From Cricetomys ansorgei (taxonomy: Eukaryota > Chordata > Mammalia > Rodentia > Nesomyidae), in NCBI GenBank assembly GCA_026225945.1, contig JAMJFZ010001733.1, positions 36,049-100,048 on the forward strand: a stretch of 64,000 nt of DNA, given 5' to 3'. The notes beneath the pieces are model-generated. The model saw only the letters and a program-made list of their open reading frames with translations, was not told the origin of the DNA and ran no database searches. Positions 1 through 12,984 of this stretch are shown piece by piece. The translations under genes were made by a program, and so were the position numbers. Numbering within the stretch: the stretch's first letter is position 1; every line of letters begins with the position of its first letter.

Positions 1-340
1 TATGATGTGGGGCAGGAAGCTCAGGGCATCTCAATCCTAATCAAAGAGCTACAAGCACCTAAAGATTGATGAGGGTAGGAAAAATACTCGTCCCAAGGGA
101 AGAGCACACCAATTGGTTGCCCAATAACAAATGCCCAGCCCTGAAAATACACATACAAGTAACATTATACAGACTGAGCAGGCTGTATCTAAGAATATAT
201 ACGTATGTAACAACTAAAGTAAAAAGAGGCCAGGAATTTGAAGGGGAGCAAGGGTAGGGCATATGGATGGGTGTGGATGGAGGTAAGTGAAGGGGAAATG
301 AGGTTATTATATTATAATCTCAAAAACAAAAAATAAAAGA
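1..340 (+). mobile_element. L1 3' end, plus strand (starts before the window)
   Basis: Contains the rodent L1 3'-UTR hallmarks: GAGCACACCAATTGGTTG, CAGCCCTGAAAA, ACATTATACAGACTGAGCAGG, the GGAATTTGAAGGGGAGCAAGG run and a terminal ATTATAATCTCAAAAA tail. The same block recurs at 15480-15750 and, inverted, at 42970-43200. Confidence 0.8.
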
Positions 341-1940
341 GTAGAGGGATGGGAAACTATAATCAGGATATATTGTATGAGAAAAATCTATTTTTAATAA
401 AAAAATTTAAAAAATAAACTATTTTTAAGAAGTCAAATTTTTCAGGAAAAAATGAAATTCCACTCCAGTATGGTGACAACTCATGTGTAAAAAAAATTAA
501 TATTTATAATGGGTTTCAATAAAGAGCAAAGACAACTTTCTGAGATGGAAAACCTGGATGGCTAGGGCAGAGGGTCTCACCTCACAGGGCTGACTGACCA
601 ACCTCAGCCTCTAATGGCTCCCACCAGGAGCACATGACGTCCAGGTATTTTATTGAAGGAAAACACTGCCCACTAATACACAGGCCTTAATGCATAATGA
701 ATAGAACTTCTACAGTGTACCAACCCCCAACTTCAGCTGGCTGACATGATGCCCTTTTATAGGCCAGTCAAGTACCTAGGCAAGGTCTTCCCTGACTGGA
801 GCTTAGGCTGAGGGAGGACCCTGTAAATTTCCTCCATTAGCATTAATACAACTGGATGCTTTCAACACAAATATCTCAGTGGGCAGAGTCAACGTTAGAC
901 TGACAAATGTTTCATTCAAGGACCATTGTGTAGACAAATGCTGGTGCTGCAAACTAGCATGCTTTCTGCATTCCAGACCACACCGAGGAAGCGGATTCCA
1001 ACAGCTAAGAAAGGTGACCTCTGGCAGTGGTTCACGCTGCTGGATAAACAGATGCTCACAATTCTTATTACTGCACAGGAGTGCATGTAGCTTTACAATA
1101 TTTGAGAACAAGTCAAATATACCACAACACTCATGGAAGTGGCAACCTCCTAATTTGACAAATTTCAAATGCACAGTATTTCTTGTTGTAGTTTCTGTTC
1201 CACTGTCTCTGTGATAATTCAGTCCCATACTGTTTCTTATCTGTGTTACTATAACAGCTGGCTACAAATGTTTGTATTTCTCTTCCGAAGTTATTTGTAT
1301 ATTTAAAATATTTTACTAGTCTAATTTCTTAGAACAATAAGTAATTATATTTTCTTTATGAAGATTATTTTATAAAAGTAACTTTGTTACTATAATTAGG
1401 CCAAAACATATAGATTAATTAATGATTATCTTATATGAAAATAATAATATGATTTCAAAACATTTTGTGCAACTTTTAGTCTCCAAATTTGTTAAATTGG
1501 TAAAATGAAAGTAATGGCAAAAGCTATTACTGTAAGTGCATGCTTACAGAAAGTGAGAGCTGTGCTATTGCTGGCGCCTCGGGGGGGGGAAGGGTCTCTA
1601 TAATATGAAAAATACACTTCATAGAAGACAGTCAGTGGGACATAAGTGAAAGTCAGATTAGCTTATATGCAAAAACAGCTGGAAGCCTTCAACTTGAATG
1701 AATTCAATACCTTTTTTGGTTATTCCAAGATATATTTATGTGCATTTGAAGTTATTTTAAATTGTCTCACACACAAAGAAAAAACTGTATGCATTGAGTC
1801 TTTCTACAATTAGAAAATCTATATCCACAATTGAAAAATAACTATTGTTTTCCAAAAGTATTCATTGCATTGAAAACACCTCATTGTAGTTGGGTTTGTT
1901 TGTTTATATTTTAATAAAGTCACTTCACTTTATTGTATTA
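341..1940. other. Unassigned sequence with a 141-codon open frame
   Basis: Mostly AT-rich and unassigned. The part from about 560 to 1230 is less AT-rich and has a 141-codon minus-strand frame (1228-803) beginning MGLNYHRDSG. On the same strand an AATAAA lies near 650. This could be the 3' part of an old retrocopy or an LTR, but no family was recognised. A short G run is at about 1580-1590. Confidence 0.4.
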
Positions 1941-2085
1941 TTTTTTAGACAGAATCTCAATATGTAATTCTGGCTGGCCTAAAACTTTCTATGTAGACCA
2001 GCCTGGCCTAAACTCACAGAGATGGATATCAGTTTGCCCTTGCCTCCCAAGTCCCAGGATACAAGGCAAATGCCACCATGCTTTC
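1941..2085 (-). mobile_element. B1-type SINE
   Basis: Reverse-strand B1: a T run, then the AGACAG.ATCTCA.TATGTA block, GACCAGCCTGGCCT, CTCACAGAGAT, GCCTCCCAAGT and a degenerate promoter-box end GCCACCATGC. An extra GGCTGGCCT segment suggests a divergent or dimeric copy. Confidence 0.8.
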
Positions 2086-3960
2086 TGTTCACTGAATAAG
2101 TAAACAAATTGTAATGTATACTGGAGGAAGTGGCACTGGGCTAGGAGCTACAAGTCTAGTAAGTTTTGTTATGAATATTCAGTTCCTTCCTTAGAAGAAT
2201 ACTTAGAGAAGACTCATTGGCTGTGTGTTATGGGGAAATGATTTACATTTCTAATATTTAAACTTTTCAGTAATGGCTAAAACCAGAAACTTTTATTTTG
2301 CTGTTTTGAAGCTATCAAAACTAACAAAAACTCTCCACTACAATGATTGTCAGAATTTTATCTTCATTTCTGTTATTCTGTTATTATTATCTATGCTAAT
2401 ATGACTTACCTGTTACTAATTATTATATATTTTACTAATTCCCACAAGAACCATCCAGTCTGCTGTGTTTCTTCTCCATCAACACTGAGTGAAATGTTCT
2501 TAAGTAATACAAAAAACATATGTAGACTAATTTTTGCCAAATACTATACACTTACATTATTTTATTTCCTAACCAGTAACTAACTAATTTAGAAACAGAA
2601 TATATTTGATTCATCTTTTAGGGACAAGCCTCCTCTACTTCAGCCCCATTCAGGTATTGAAAGGCTCCTACCAAGGTGCAGCCTCACCAGGGTTTAGGCC
2701 CACACCTGAAGAAACAGGAAAGTCTTATCTTCTGGAAAAACAAAAGTGAAAGTAAGGAATTAAAATTAAAATTAAAAGCCACAAACTCAGCAAGCTTTTG
2801 CTCTCTCCTGATCCTTGACCTGTAATTCTCATTCTAGAATGCTTCAGTGGAAAATAGTGAACCCATCATGGGAGAAAGAGAACTGTTTTAGAGGTAATTT
2901 ACAAATGACAATAAAGATGTTTGTACAGGTCCTCAAAGATACAATACAGGATAGATACCTTGCCTATATCTGCTTTCTAGTGGATTTTTAAAATTCCCAA
3001 ACTATCCTATACTTTATCATATATGCTATTTTAATCTGGAAGAAGTTTGATCTTCTGTGACCTCAACAATATTCCTGGGAATATGAACAACAGTCTGTAT
3101 TAATTAATGTAAATGGCTCTTGCTGACTTGGTGTGAACTCGTGGGAAATCTAAAAGAGAAGGGCATTTCTCATTGGCCCCAGCAATAGCCAACCCAAATT
3201 GGATTTAGTATCTGGTTTATTAAATAATCAGCATATACCTACACATCATTTAATGGGTCCCTTAATTAAGCAAAGAATGTATTTACTGTATCTAGGGCAA
3301 ATTACTGTTTTTATGACCAACTGGGACCTGCAGGTGATATAATTATAACATTCTAATAGCATTATAATATTTATCCAGGGAGTCACAGATACGAACTGAT
3401 TTACTTTCACACAGGAATTATAGTTAAAGCAAATTAGCAGGCTTTAATTTAAAGTTTTCCCTACACAAAACTTGTGGATAAGTTATATGGAATAATTTTT
3501 CTGCCTTAAATAGATTTTTGAGTATTTCAGACTTTAAAAGTTCACTATGTTATCCATTAAAATATTACTTTTATATTGAGCTTTTGTATAGCTATTTTAA
3601 TTTGGCAGAATTAATAATTTTGTGTAAGGGGACAACTTTCTTCCCTAATTGAGAAGCCCACTTGCTAAGGAGGAAGTTACGTAGCATGTGCTCAGATGGT
3701 TTTGATACATATTTGTCAACTTAGTGAATTTGAATTAGCCTAGAGAACAAACCCTTAACAGTTTTTCTAGTTGTCCTTTCCATAAATAAACCCAGAAGAA
3801 AACAGAGAACCAGCCATCTTTATCCATTAAACCCATATTTCAAAATAAATAAGAGTAATTCTAGGTCTACTTTAAAACTACAAAGTTACAGACTTCATCC
3901 TAGGCAAAGTGTTATTTTTATAATTAAAAATTAAGCCTACTTGTTATTTGTTCAAATCAG
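2086..3960. other. AT-rich intergenic sequence
   Basis: No gene, SINE or L1 recognised. Open frames here are short and lack any domain. Confidence 0.5.
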
Positions 3961-6480
3961 TGTGTAACATTCCTGTTTCCCCTTCAGAAGCAGAATTGTT
4001 CTTTAATCAGAACAACTGAAGAGCCACAGTCTCTGTGGGAGTAGAGACTGTGCTCATACGGCATGGATGGGGGAAAGCTTGTGATTTTATGGGGTGAAAA
4101 GAGGACTTTGAGCATGGACGGGTCAGGTCCCTACAGTCGCAAAGTTATGTCAATCCTCTTATCAGAAGTGTGCCAGAACCTAAAAGCCTTCAGATGTTAC
4201 AGTGACTCCAACTTCCTGTCCAACGCTTCTCAGTACAACCTTCATTCCAGCTCTTGAAAACAAATAAAGAGAAAGGGAGGCCATGTATTCTCACACTGGT
4301 GACTTCCTGTGTGGGATAATAAAGTAGAGGGGGCGCTAAACTTCGTCTCCAAAATCTAAGGGGGCATCATCATAGGTCAGATTATTTTCATATAGCAGGA
4401 GGAGAGTTTTAACTTGACTGGCCGCAGCAGACCTTCTATTGCACTCCTAGAGAAGCATTTTTTCATTTACTAATTTACTTTATGTGCATTGGTGTTTTGC
4501 CTGCATATGTCTGTGTGTGGGTGTTAGAACTAGAGTTATAGCTAGTTTTGAGCGGCCATGTGGGTGCTAAGCATTGAACCCAGGTCCTTCTGGAAGAGCA
4601 ACTAGTGCTCTTAACCACTAAGCCATCTCTGCAGCTCCAAGAAACATTTTTAAAATAGCTAGTTAGACAGGGACTACAGTAAGAGAAGAGCAAAGATTAG
4701 GGAATTTACTAGGGGACACAGGCAGGTAACCTTGTCCTAATGTGGACAGCAGCGATTAATCCAGGAGAAACGACCGTAAAATGTCTAAAAGACAGAGTGA
4801 AAATGTAAGTGTGAAGGTAATAGGGGGAGTGGGGGGATCAAGGGAGGCCGGGTTTGAGGTCAAAAGCCCATCCATAGGAAAGAAAGTGTCATAGACGCTT
4901 TGTGCACAAGTAGCATTGTTCCTGAAAAGGACAGGAATCTCATACCCAGCAATAGCCAGATACAATCCTCTTTAATTTTTAGAGTGCCCCAATAGCCAAA
5001 GAATCGAGATGGTCCTGAAGAATGCTAAGCTGATCTGAAATTTCCTTAAGATTTTCTGAGAGACAGTGAGGACACAGAGGTTAATCGATACAAAGTAGCC
5101 TTCATTTCAACTGCTTTAGTTCTGAGTCCCGAAGAAGAATAAAATGTCCAGAATGACAAGAAAAGAGGAGTGAGCTGGATGGCCCATTAGTCCCTTTTCA
5201 GAGGTCACCCAAAGTGCTTTTGGGAGTTTTAATAGGGCCCAGATCTCTCTTAACTGCTTCAAGCTTCAAAAAAAAAAAAAAAGTGATGCAGAAAGTTCGG
5301 TAGTTAGAGTGCTTCAGAGGACAGTCCGTCTCAGAGCCCACAGTAAAACTTAACAGATGGCAACCCAGAGCATAAAACAGCCATTTGGTTACAGGCACAT
5401 CCTTGGAGTGGCATCTGTAACATACAAATGCGTGAGACTGCTATGACTACTGTAATCCCTACTAAGGGTGTAGTTAAGAAAATAGTAAAATTCCTTGGCA
5501 GGCTTTCTCATAGATGTTAGCAAGACTGGTGATTTTTGCCAGTGTTGTGGATTACAAGATGAAAGACCATTTGGTTTGACAAGACAGTCTGAGGCATTTT
5601 TCATTGACCAGTCTTAGCTCAGAATCAGCCATTGGAGCTCCTAGATTACAATTTTGTGAGGAACATTAAGGAAAGAATCAACGAAGAAAAAAAATTTAAC
5701 TACATGATTAACATAAATTTTCTTTAGTAAGGTGAAATATAATTGTACAGCTAGCTGGACCTTGTACCAGAACCCTATAGATTGATAAGGTAACCGTGTT
5801 ATCAGCTGTATGTTACATCAGACTCCTGCATAAGGAGCAAGCACCTGAAAGCTTTAGAAGAGAAGAGAGTTAGGTGTGGAGATTGGACACTGTGTTTATG
5901 ATGAGTCTAGTCCAGTAGACAAATGGAGACGGGATGGGCCCCAGATCTGGAGATCAGAAGATAATGAGAGAGAAAGAGAGTATGGCATATGGTGAGAAAG
6001 AGAGAGAGGAGGACAGTTGAGAGAAAAGACTCAAACCGAGTTTACATGGCCTCCTGAAAACCCAGAGGTTTCAAACTGTGACTGGAAGCTGTTAATCCCT
6101 AGTAGGCTAAATGGGCAGCCATGTTCATGATGAGATGGGTCTCAGAGAAGAGAGGAAGAAGGGTGAGGGGAGATAGAAGAAGTTTCACAGGAAGGTACAC
6201 TGCGGTTTAAGACTCCCAAAATCCACCCGATTTGGGGCACCAAATATCAGATTCAGATTAATGGGAGCAATAAGAGAAAGTAGACAGGCATCTCCAGAAT
6301 CGGAATTGCTTTTTAACTAGAACAACCCTGTGGGAGTAGAGACTGTGATATAACGTTCTTTATAAACTGTATCTCAATAGATGTTTGTGCTTATTTTAGT
6401 GATATTTAATATACTTGTTAATTATTAATTACTGACCAATCAAGCCAAAGTGTATTCGTCCCATTCCAGTACACCAGACC
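3961..6480 (-). mobile_element. Possible decayed ERV-like element
   Basis: A block near 3985-4052 recurs at 6290-6346 in the same orientation, including GGGAGTAGAGACTGTG, as expected of two LTRs. On the minus strand the 6.3-kb copy is followed at about 6240 by TTTGGTGCCCC, a primer-binding-site-like string (TGGTGCC), and then a C/T-rich leader. The 2-kb interior has no gag or pol frame, so it would be a non-coding, deleted copy. A minus-strand B2/B3 SINE lies inside it. Evidence is suggestive only. Confidence 0.35.
4457..4638 (-). mobile_element. B2/B3-type SINE
   Basis: Reverse-strand copy: TTTATGTGCATTGGTGTTTTGC, GGGTGCTAAGCATTGAACCC, GGTCCTTCTGGAAGAGCA and CTCTTAACCACTAAGCCATC, the tRNA-like head region of B2 read backwards. 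It sits inside the ERV-like stretch. Confidence 0.9.
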
Positions 6481-9185
6481 AACTCTTCTTCACTCCAAGT
6501 TTAAATGAGACTTGAGATATGCAGGGCAGTATGGCCAAAGATACTCTTGGATATTATTCTATTGGGTCTGACAAAAAGTGGGAGTCTGTATAATTAAATT
6601 ATCTTTCACTTGCAGCCTCTATGCTTATCTTAGAGGCACTTCTAAAATAAATTTTGGAAAAGCAGCACCAAAAAAGAGAAGTCAACTACCTCAGAGGTGG
6701 CTTATGACAGCTTACTGCTGTTGACCTTACATGATGACTTAAAAGTATCATTACTCTCCAATGAAAATGTAGAAAACATGCGTATATTATTTTCTGTTTA
6801 TACTCAGTTTAGTTTTACTCTTGATTACATTAGAGATCTGAACTTAGGTGTGGATGATGCTCTCCTGGAGAAAAATAATCTAATTTAATCAAAAAGGCTG
6901 CTTGAAATTAGAAACTTTAACTTTCAAGAGGCAATAATGAAAGCAGATGCCATGTGAAGGTAAAAATGACAAAAGTTTGAAAACTATGTTAAGAGACAGA
7001 TACAGTCAAACTATGTCATCCTGAGACCCTGATATGTTTTCCACCTTTTTAGACTTGTCTGCCTGAGACATGAACTAGAAATTAAATATCATTAAAATTC
7101 AATATGCATCTCATACTAGATGTTGACTCTGTGTTTAATACTAATCCTTGCTAAAATTTTGCATGGTATTTTTATATAATTTCAAAAGGTTTCTATGTGC
7201 TTTCAAAGTAAGGATTTTCTATTTTCTGTTTCCAAATCATTACTACCAATAAAACATACAAGGAAATAAAAAATATGAGCATTTAATGAGAACTAGGTCA
7301 TTAAAATTCATGATAACAGGTAATAGTATTCAACAAATTTCTTGAACCTTCCATTTGCTTTCATAATTCAGATGATAATTATAAATAAGCAGAAAAAGTT
7401 AATAAAATAAATAGCACCCACATGATACAAACACTAGCTAAGGAGAGAGAGAACAAAGAACATGCACACTACCACCACCACCACCACCCCCATGACACAG
7501 AAAGAGACAAAAAGAATTTGCACTCCATGAAAATCTGTCATATGAATTATGTTGCTTTCTGAGACCTCTAGATGTCAGGAAGTTGACATTAGCACAAGTT
7601 TCCTAGATGCCAACATTTGCCGGTGACTTAACAATGCTTCATGACGGTACTGTCATCACTCCATCGAGAACCAAGTGTAACATTAAGGTTACAGGAAACA
7701 CGTCGCTTAGATTCCGGGACAGAATAACAGACAAAACAAGCTCTAATGTAACAGAGGCCTGATTCAGTCGTGAGCTTATGCCAAGCACTGTGGTGGGTGG
7801 AGGAGCAGGACTTTGAAATGAAATATGATTGTGATGGTAGATAACAAGAAAATTCAAGGGAGAACAGAATGTTATTAGGTCAGTAATTGAACAAGAAAAA
7901 TCACATCTTAAGATAAAATGGTTTTGTTGTCCAATAAAATTCACTTTAAAACTCAAGCATTGAATACTTTGAGTCTGTAAATTGGGAGTTTTATATGATG
8001 TTTGTTTCTTTGAAATAAAGCTTCAATAAAAACTGTGTACAATGACCATTTCAAAAATGGTTGCAAAGAACTATTTTAACTTTAAACTGTCTTCAGATCA
8101 GGAACGATTCCCTTGTTAAATAATTGGTAGTATTTTAAGTGAAGCTATTATCATAAGAAGCTTCACAAATGAATATAAACAGGGTATTACCTCTGAAGAC
8201 TGCTTTTTAAAAACCTGTCAAATGTTCTTTCTTTCCAGTCTTTTCACTGAGTGAGTTATTTCCGCAATGAGCAATTTATGCATCTGTATCTTCATTTTCT
8301 AGGCTCTAAAATGGCAATAATTTTCTGATTTCAGATCTTTTGAAGAGGTATACTTAATATGTCAGGTATAAAATAGATTGATAAGCATTAACAGCTCTGG
8401 GTTATAATTATTAGAATATGATCATAGAATTATTGAATCTTAAAGTTGGAAAAGTATTCATCATGATCATTTCCACCTGGGAAACAATACAGGTAAACGG
8501 CACTATACAGGAGCAAGAGGCCTAGAAAGATGAGTATTTGGTTATCATTAATGTGTTCTATAAGCTTAAATTAATATTTATTCATCATAAAATTAACCAT
8601 AGTAAAGAAATGCTTTATGAGGGTGTTATGTTGTGGTAACAAATCTACAGGCTTTAATCATGGTTTAACAAGCTGTTTATCACCCATATAAACAATAGCA
8701 GTTTCAAGGAATAACATCCTTAACAACCCTCTTCCATGTGTTACATGTTGCTACTGCTATGTTGAAATTATGTTCAGGTATATAGCACTCCGGGATCCAG
8801 GTTTCTGAAAATCAGAAACCAAATGCTTCAGCATATGATTCATACCCACCATCTCTGCTTCCAATCCATGGGAGAGTTCTAGAAATCTGACTCACCTAAG
8901 AACAAAACATCAGAGAACTACAATTCTCTTCTCTGGCTATAAAAATAAATATATGGGTTTGACCATAGAAGCCAGTTTCTACCACAGAGAAATTGGTATT
9001 AGTCAAAGGGAGATTCCAGAAAATTATGATAGATATTGCCAAATTAACTTCTGAAGATAGTAATAACTTCTGTGGCATCAAAGTGCACTGCAGTAGAGAT
9101 TGTAGTACTCTCATTGAAAGCTTCTAGGTCCTTTCACATATTGTGTTTATCCTGAAATTTAGGCTACACTTAAGGAATTTAAGAA
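6481..9185. other. AT-rich intergenic sequence
   Basis: No gene or mobile element recognised. A short CCA run lies near 7471-7488 and a 9-bp inverted repeat (GGTTTCTGA / TCAGAAACC) near 8801-8822. The 105-codon minus-strand frame at 7956-7639 has no recognisable domain. Confidence 0.5.
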
Positions 9186-9194
9186 GTTTTGAGT

Positions 9195-9800
9195 TTAGGA
9201 AGCCTCCACCACCACACTCCATACCCAGAATTCCCATATCCTCCTCCAGGGTCTAGCCTCTGAGTACCCCCATCACTCATTTGTTTTTCCATAAGCAATT
9301 AGACCTAGCCAGGGCCCCACATCCCTTGTTCCAATCTAGTCCCTCACCTCAACAAGCCTATGTGTTTCTGCTAGGACATGCTCTACCTGCATCCACTCAC
9401 AGGACATTTTGTTCCATTTCCACCACACCAATCCATACCCAGACTTACCAGTTCTTCCTCCAGATTTATCCTTGGTAATATATTCTGAGCCATAGCCTTC
9501 TCCTACTAACCTGTCTGTGCTGCAGCCAAGCTCTTAGCTCCCAACAGGAGCCACCCTACCTGCAACGACTTATATGTCCCTATTGGGTTGCTTCCACCAA
9601 CACACTTCATATTCAAGCTTCACATGTCCTCCCAGGGTCTAATTAATACCCTGATATTCTCATCTCCACCTTTTCTACAACTCACCAGATTTAGACTGAG
9701 TTCTACAGCCATTGCAGCAGCCTAGTCTGGCATTCCCTGCCTTCAAGTAGAGAAGCTCTAGGCTTGAGCCAGGATCCCCCTACCTATCCCATGAACTACA
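9195..9800 (+). repeat. Tandem L1 5'-UTR monomers (about three units)
   Basis: Three related units of roughly 180-210 bp begin at about 9205, 9418 and 9592. Each starts with a TTCCACCA-/CTCCACCA-like string, then a CA-ATCC/TTCATA segment, a CCTCC block and a CTA-rich middle with (A)CCCTACCTGCA-type words. Monomeric 5' UTRs with promoter activity are typical of rodent L1 (established knowledge). The units are diverged and boundaries approximate. Confidence 0.5.
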
Positions 9801-10768
9801 AAACACTTCTAGGTCATATCTGACCTTTCCATTCAGACCAATTGACCGCCACACTTCCAGCTTGGTAAAGGAAGTATTTCTTGTATACTAGCCTAATCCC
9901 CTCTGTCCATCTGACTTTATTCCACTTAAGCCATTTCTAACCTCTATACTCAACCCCACACCATATTTTCTCTTCTCTACAAACCTTTTTTATCCATAAA
10001 AACTCAAAAATAACAAAATAAATCCAAATACCCAAATCTCTCCGCAGGAATACCAACAATATGAAACACAAAACTATTATTTTCTCTCCAAAACCTACCA
10101 GTCCTGTAGAAATCCATGCCAATGAGAATTACATAAACAAACTCCAGGACACAGAATTTAAAAGAGCAATCATAAGCCTTATCAGATAACTCAAAGAAAA
10201 CACAAAGAAACAGCTAAATGAAATCAAGGAAAAAGAGCTTAAAAATAATAAATGCCAGAATTATGTCCAAGAAAACACAAACATAGGTTGATGGAAATGA
10301 TGAAGACAATCTAAGACTTAAGAATGGAATTCAATCAGAGGATAGAAACATTGAAGAGGACTTAAGTTAAAATGAAGATGGAATTGAAAAAAAAATTATC
10401 CCAATAAGAAAACACAAAAGAAAGCCTTACAAGTAGAATAAATCAAGCTGACAAAAGAATATCAGGTCCCAAACATAAAATAAAGGATATAGAACAAATA
10501 AGCAAAGAACATAAAAACATGTTTTTAAAAACACAAGAAAGGATCACTCAGGAAATGTAGGACAACACGAATAAACCAAACTTATGAATTATAGGCATAG
10601 AAGGGGGAAAAGCATTCCAAGTCGATGACATAGAGCAGATATTCAACAAGATCATAGAAGAAAAATTCTCCAGACTAAGGAAAGACACAACTATTCAGAT
10701 ACAAGGAGCATACAGAACACCAAATAGACAACACCAGAAAAGAAAATCTCCATGCATATCATAAAACA

Positions 10769-10769
10769 C

Positions 10770-10808
<39 letters not shown>

Positions 10809-10823
10809 GTATATATATATATA
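10769..10823. repeat. AT microsatellite
   Basis: An almost pure (AT)n run with a few C/G interruptions inside the L1 ORF1-like region. Confidence 0.95.
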
Positions 10824-12642
10824 ATGAAAGCTTTAAGAAAAAAAACTCACTTACAAAGGAAAACTCAGCAGAATAACAGCTAATTTCTCAGTATAAACTT
10901 TGAAAGCCAGAAGAGCCTGGAGCAATGCATTTCAAGACCTTAAAGACTGAAACAGCCAATCTAAAATAATATACCCAGAAAAACTATTTGCAATTGAAGG
11001 AGAAAGAAAAAGAAATCCACAACATAAATAGCCTAAAAGCTTTATCCCAACAAACCAATCCTAAGGAAAATACAGAAAGAATTATTTCCAGCTGAAGAGA
11101 TGAATTAACATAGCAGAGAGACTGTGGGGGAAAAACACAGAGCTATAATGATTAAACCACAAAATACCACTGAGAACACACAAAAATGATTTCAATATGT
11201 GAAAAAATCAAACACGCATTTCAATAATTTTAAAATCAATGGCCTCTAATCAAATGACACAGACATACTCAATAGATCAAGAAACAAAATTCCTCTATCT
11301 GCTGCCTACAAGAAACACATCTTAGTTTTAAAGAGAGGCCGCAGCTTAGGTTAAAAATATAGATAAAATTACTCTAATCAAATGGGACTCGGAAACAAGC
11401 AGGAATCACTGCCCTAATATCTGACAAATAGACTTCAAACTAAAACTAACCAGAAGATAAGAGGGAAACTTCATTCTAATCAAGGGAACAGTTAACCAAA
11501 AGGCATCACTGTCCTAAACGTATTTGCACCAAACTCTGGGCATCCAACATTATTAAAAAATCTATCCTGGAATTTAAGACACAAACCAACATCAATCTAT
11601 TAATAGTAAATGTTTTCAACACCCCACATTCTCCAGTAGGCAGAACATCTGGACAACAAATAAACAGAAAAATATTAGATTTAATTGACATCATGAATCA
11701 AATGGTCTTAATGGTTACCTACAGAATATTCTATCCAAACACCAAAGAAAACATATTCTACACAACAGCACATAAAAGGTTTTCAAAAATAGACCATATC
11801 CTTGGGGGAAAAAAAACCTTTACAAATTCAAAAAGATTGAAATTTCTCCTATCTTAGCACAACTCAATAGAACTTAAAATTGACAGCCAAAAACAAAAAA
11901 AAATTTAGTAAATATGCAAAACCATGAAAATTAAGCAAGACATTACTAAATAATGACTAAGTCAGTTAGGAAATCAAGAAAGACACGAAAACTTTCATGG
12001 AACTAAATAAAAACACAACACAACAGAATTTCTGAGACACATTGAAAGGAGTCCTGTGAGTGAAATTTATAGCTCTAAACACCTACCTTAAAAAGTAAGA
12101 AAGGTGACAGATAAAAGGCTTAATTATACAACCAAAAAATTTGGAAAAAAACAAGAACAAACCAAATCCCAACCCAGGAGATAGCAAGAAATAATAAAAA
12201 TCAGAGCAGGAATCAACAGAATAGAAAAATAATACAAAGAATCAATGATCTAAGAGCTGATTCTTTGACAAAATAAACAAAATTAACAGATCTTTGGCCC
12301 AACTAACAAAAAGAAAGAAGGAACTGAAATGAATAGACTCATAAATAAACAGGAAAACAGACAACAGACATTACAACAAACAACAAAGATATTCAAAATA
12401 TTATAAGGGAATATTTTGAAAGCCTGTACTCCATTAATCTGGAAAACCTGAAGTAAATGGATGGTTTTTCTGGCTTCACCAAAATTCACCAAAATTAAAT
12501 CAAAAAGAATTTAACGACCTAAATAAACACATGAGGAGAAGGAAATAGTAATAAAATGTATTCCGCCTAAAAGAAGTCCATATGGACCCATTGCTGAATT
12601 CTATCAGTCATCTAAAGATCTACAGTCGACTTCTTAAAATGC

Positions 12643-12690
12643 ATAGATAGATAGATGATAGATAGATAGATAGATGATAGATAGATAGAT

Positions 12691-12743
<53 letters not shown>
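12643..12743. repeat. GATA tetranucleotide microsatellite
   Basis: About 100 bp of TAGA units with three ATGATAGA interruptions in its first half and a pure 3' half. It lies within the decayed L1 ORF2. Confidence 0.97.
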
Positions 12744-12816
12744 GAGCCCTCCCAAACTCTTTCTGTGAAACCAGTATCACTCTAATACCTAAACCAGGCA
12801 AATACATTATAAAAAA

Positions 12817-12913
12817 GGAGGAGGAGAAGGAGGAGGAGGAGGAGGAGGAGGAAGAGGAGGAGGAGGAGGAGGAGGAGGAGGAGGAGGGGGAGAAAAGGAG
12901 AAAAAGAGAAGAC
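12817..12913. repeat. GGA trinucleotide polypurine microsatellite
   Basis: A GGA-rich run flanked on both sides by L1 ORF2 text (ATTATAAAAA before, ACCAAAATCTCTGATTAAAAT after). It therefore seems to have grown inside the L1 from an A/G-rich stretch. The reverse strand reads as polyproline, which is not a gene. Confidence 0.95.
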
Positions 12914-12984
12914 CAAAATCTCTGATTAAAATAGACTCAAAAATATTAAATAAAATACTTGCAAACATATTGAGGAATAGCCCT

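Noticed and set aside
12643..12743. Regular short repeats resembling a CRISPR array
   Set aside because: Simple GATA microsatellite without unique spacers; the genome is vertebrate.
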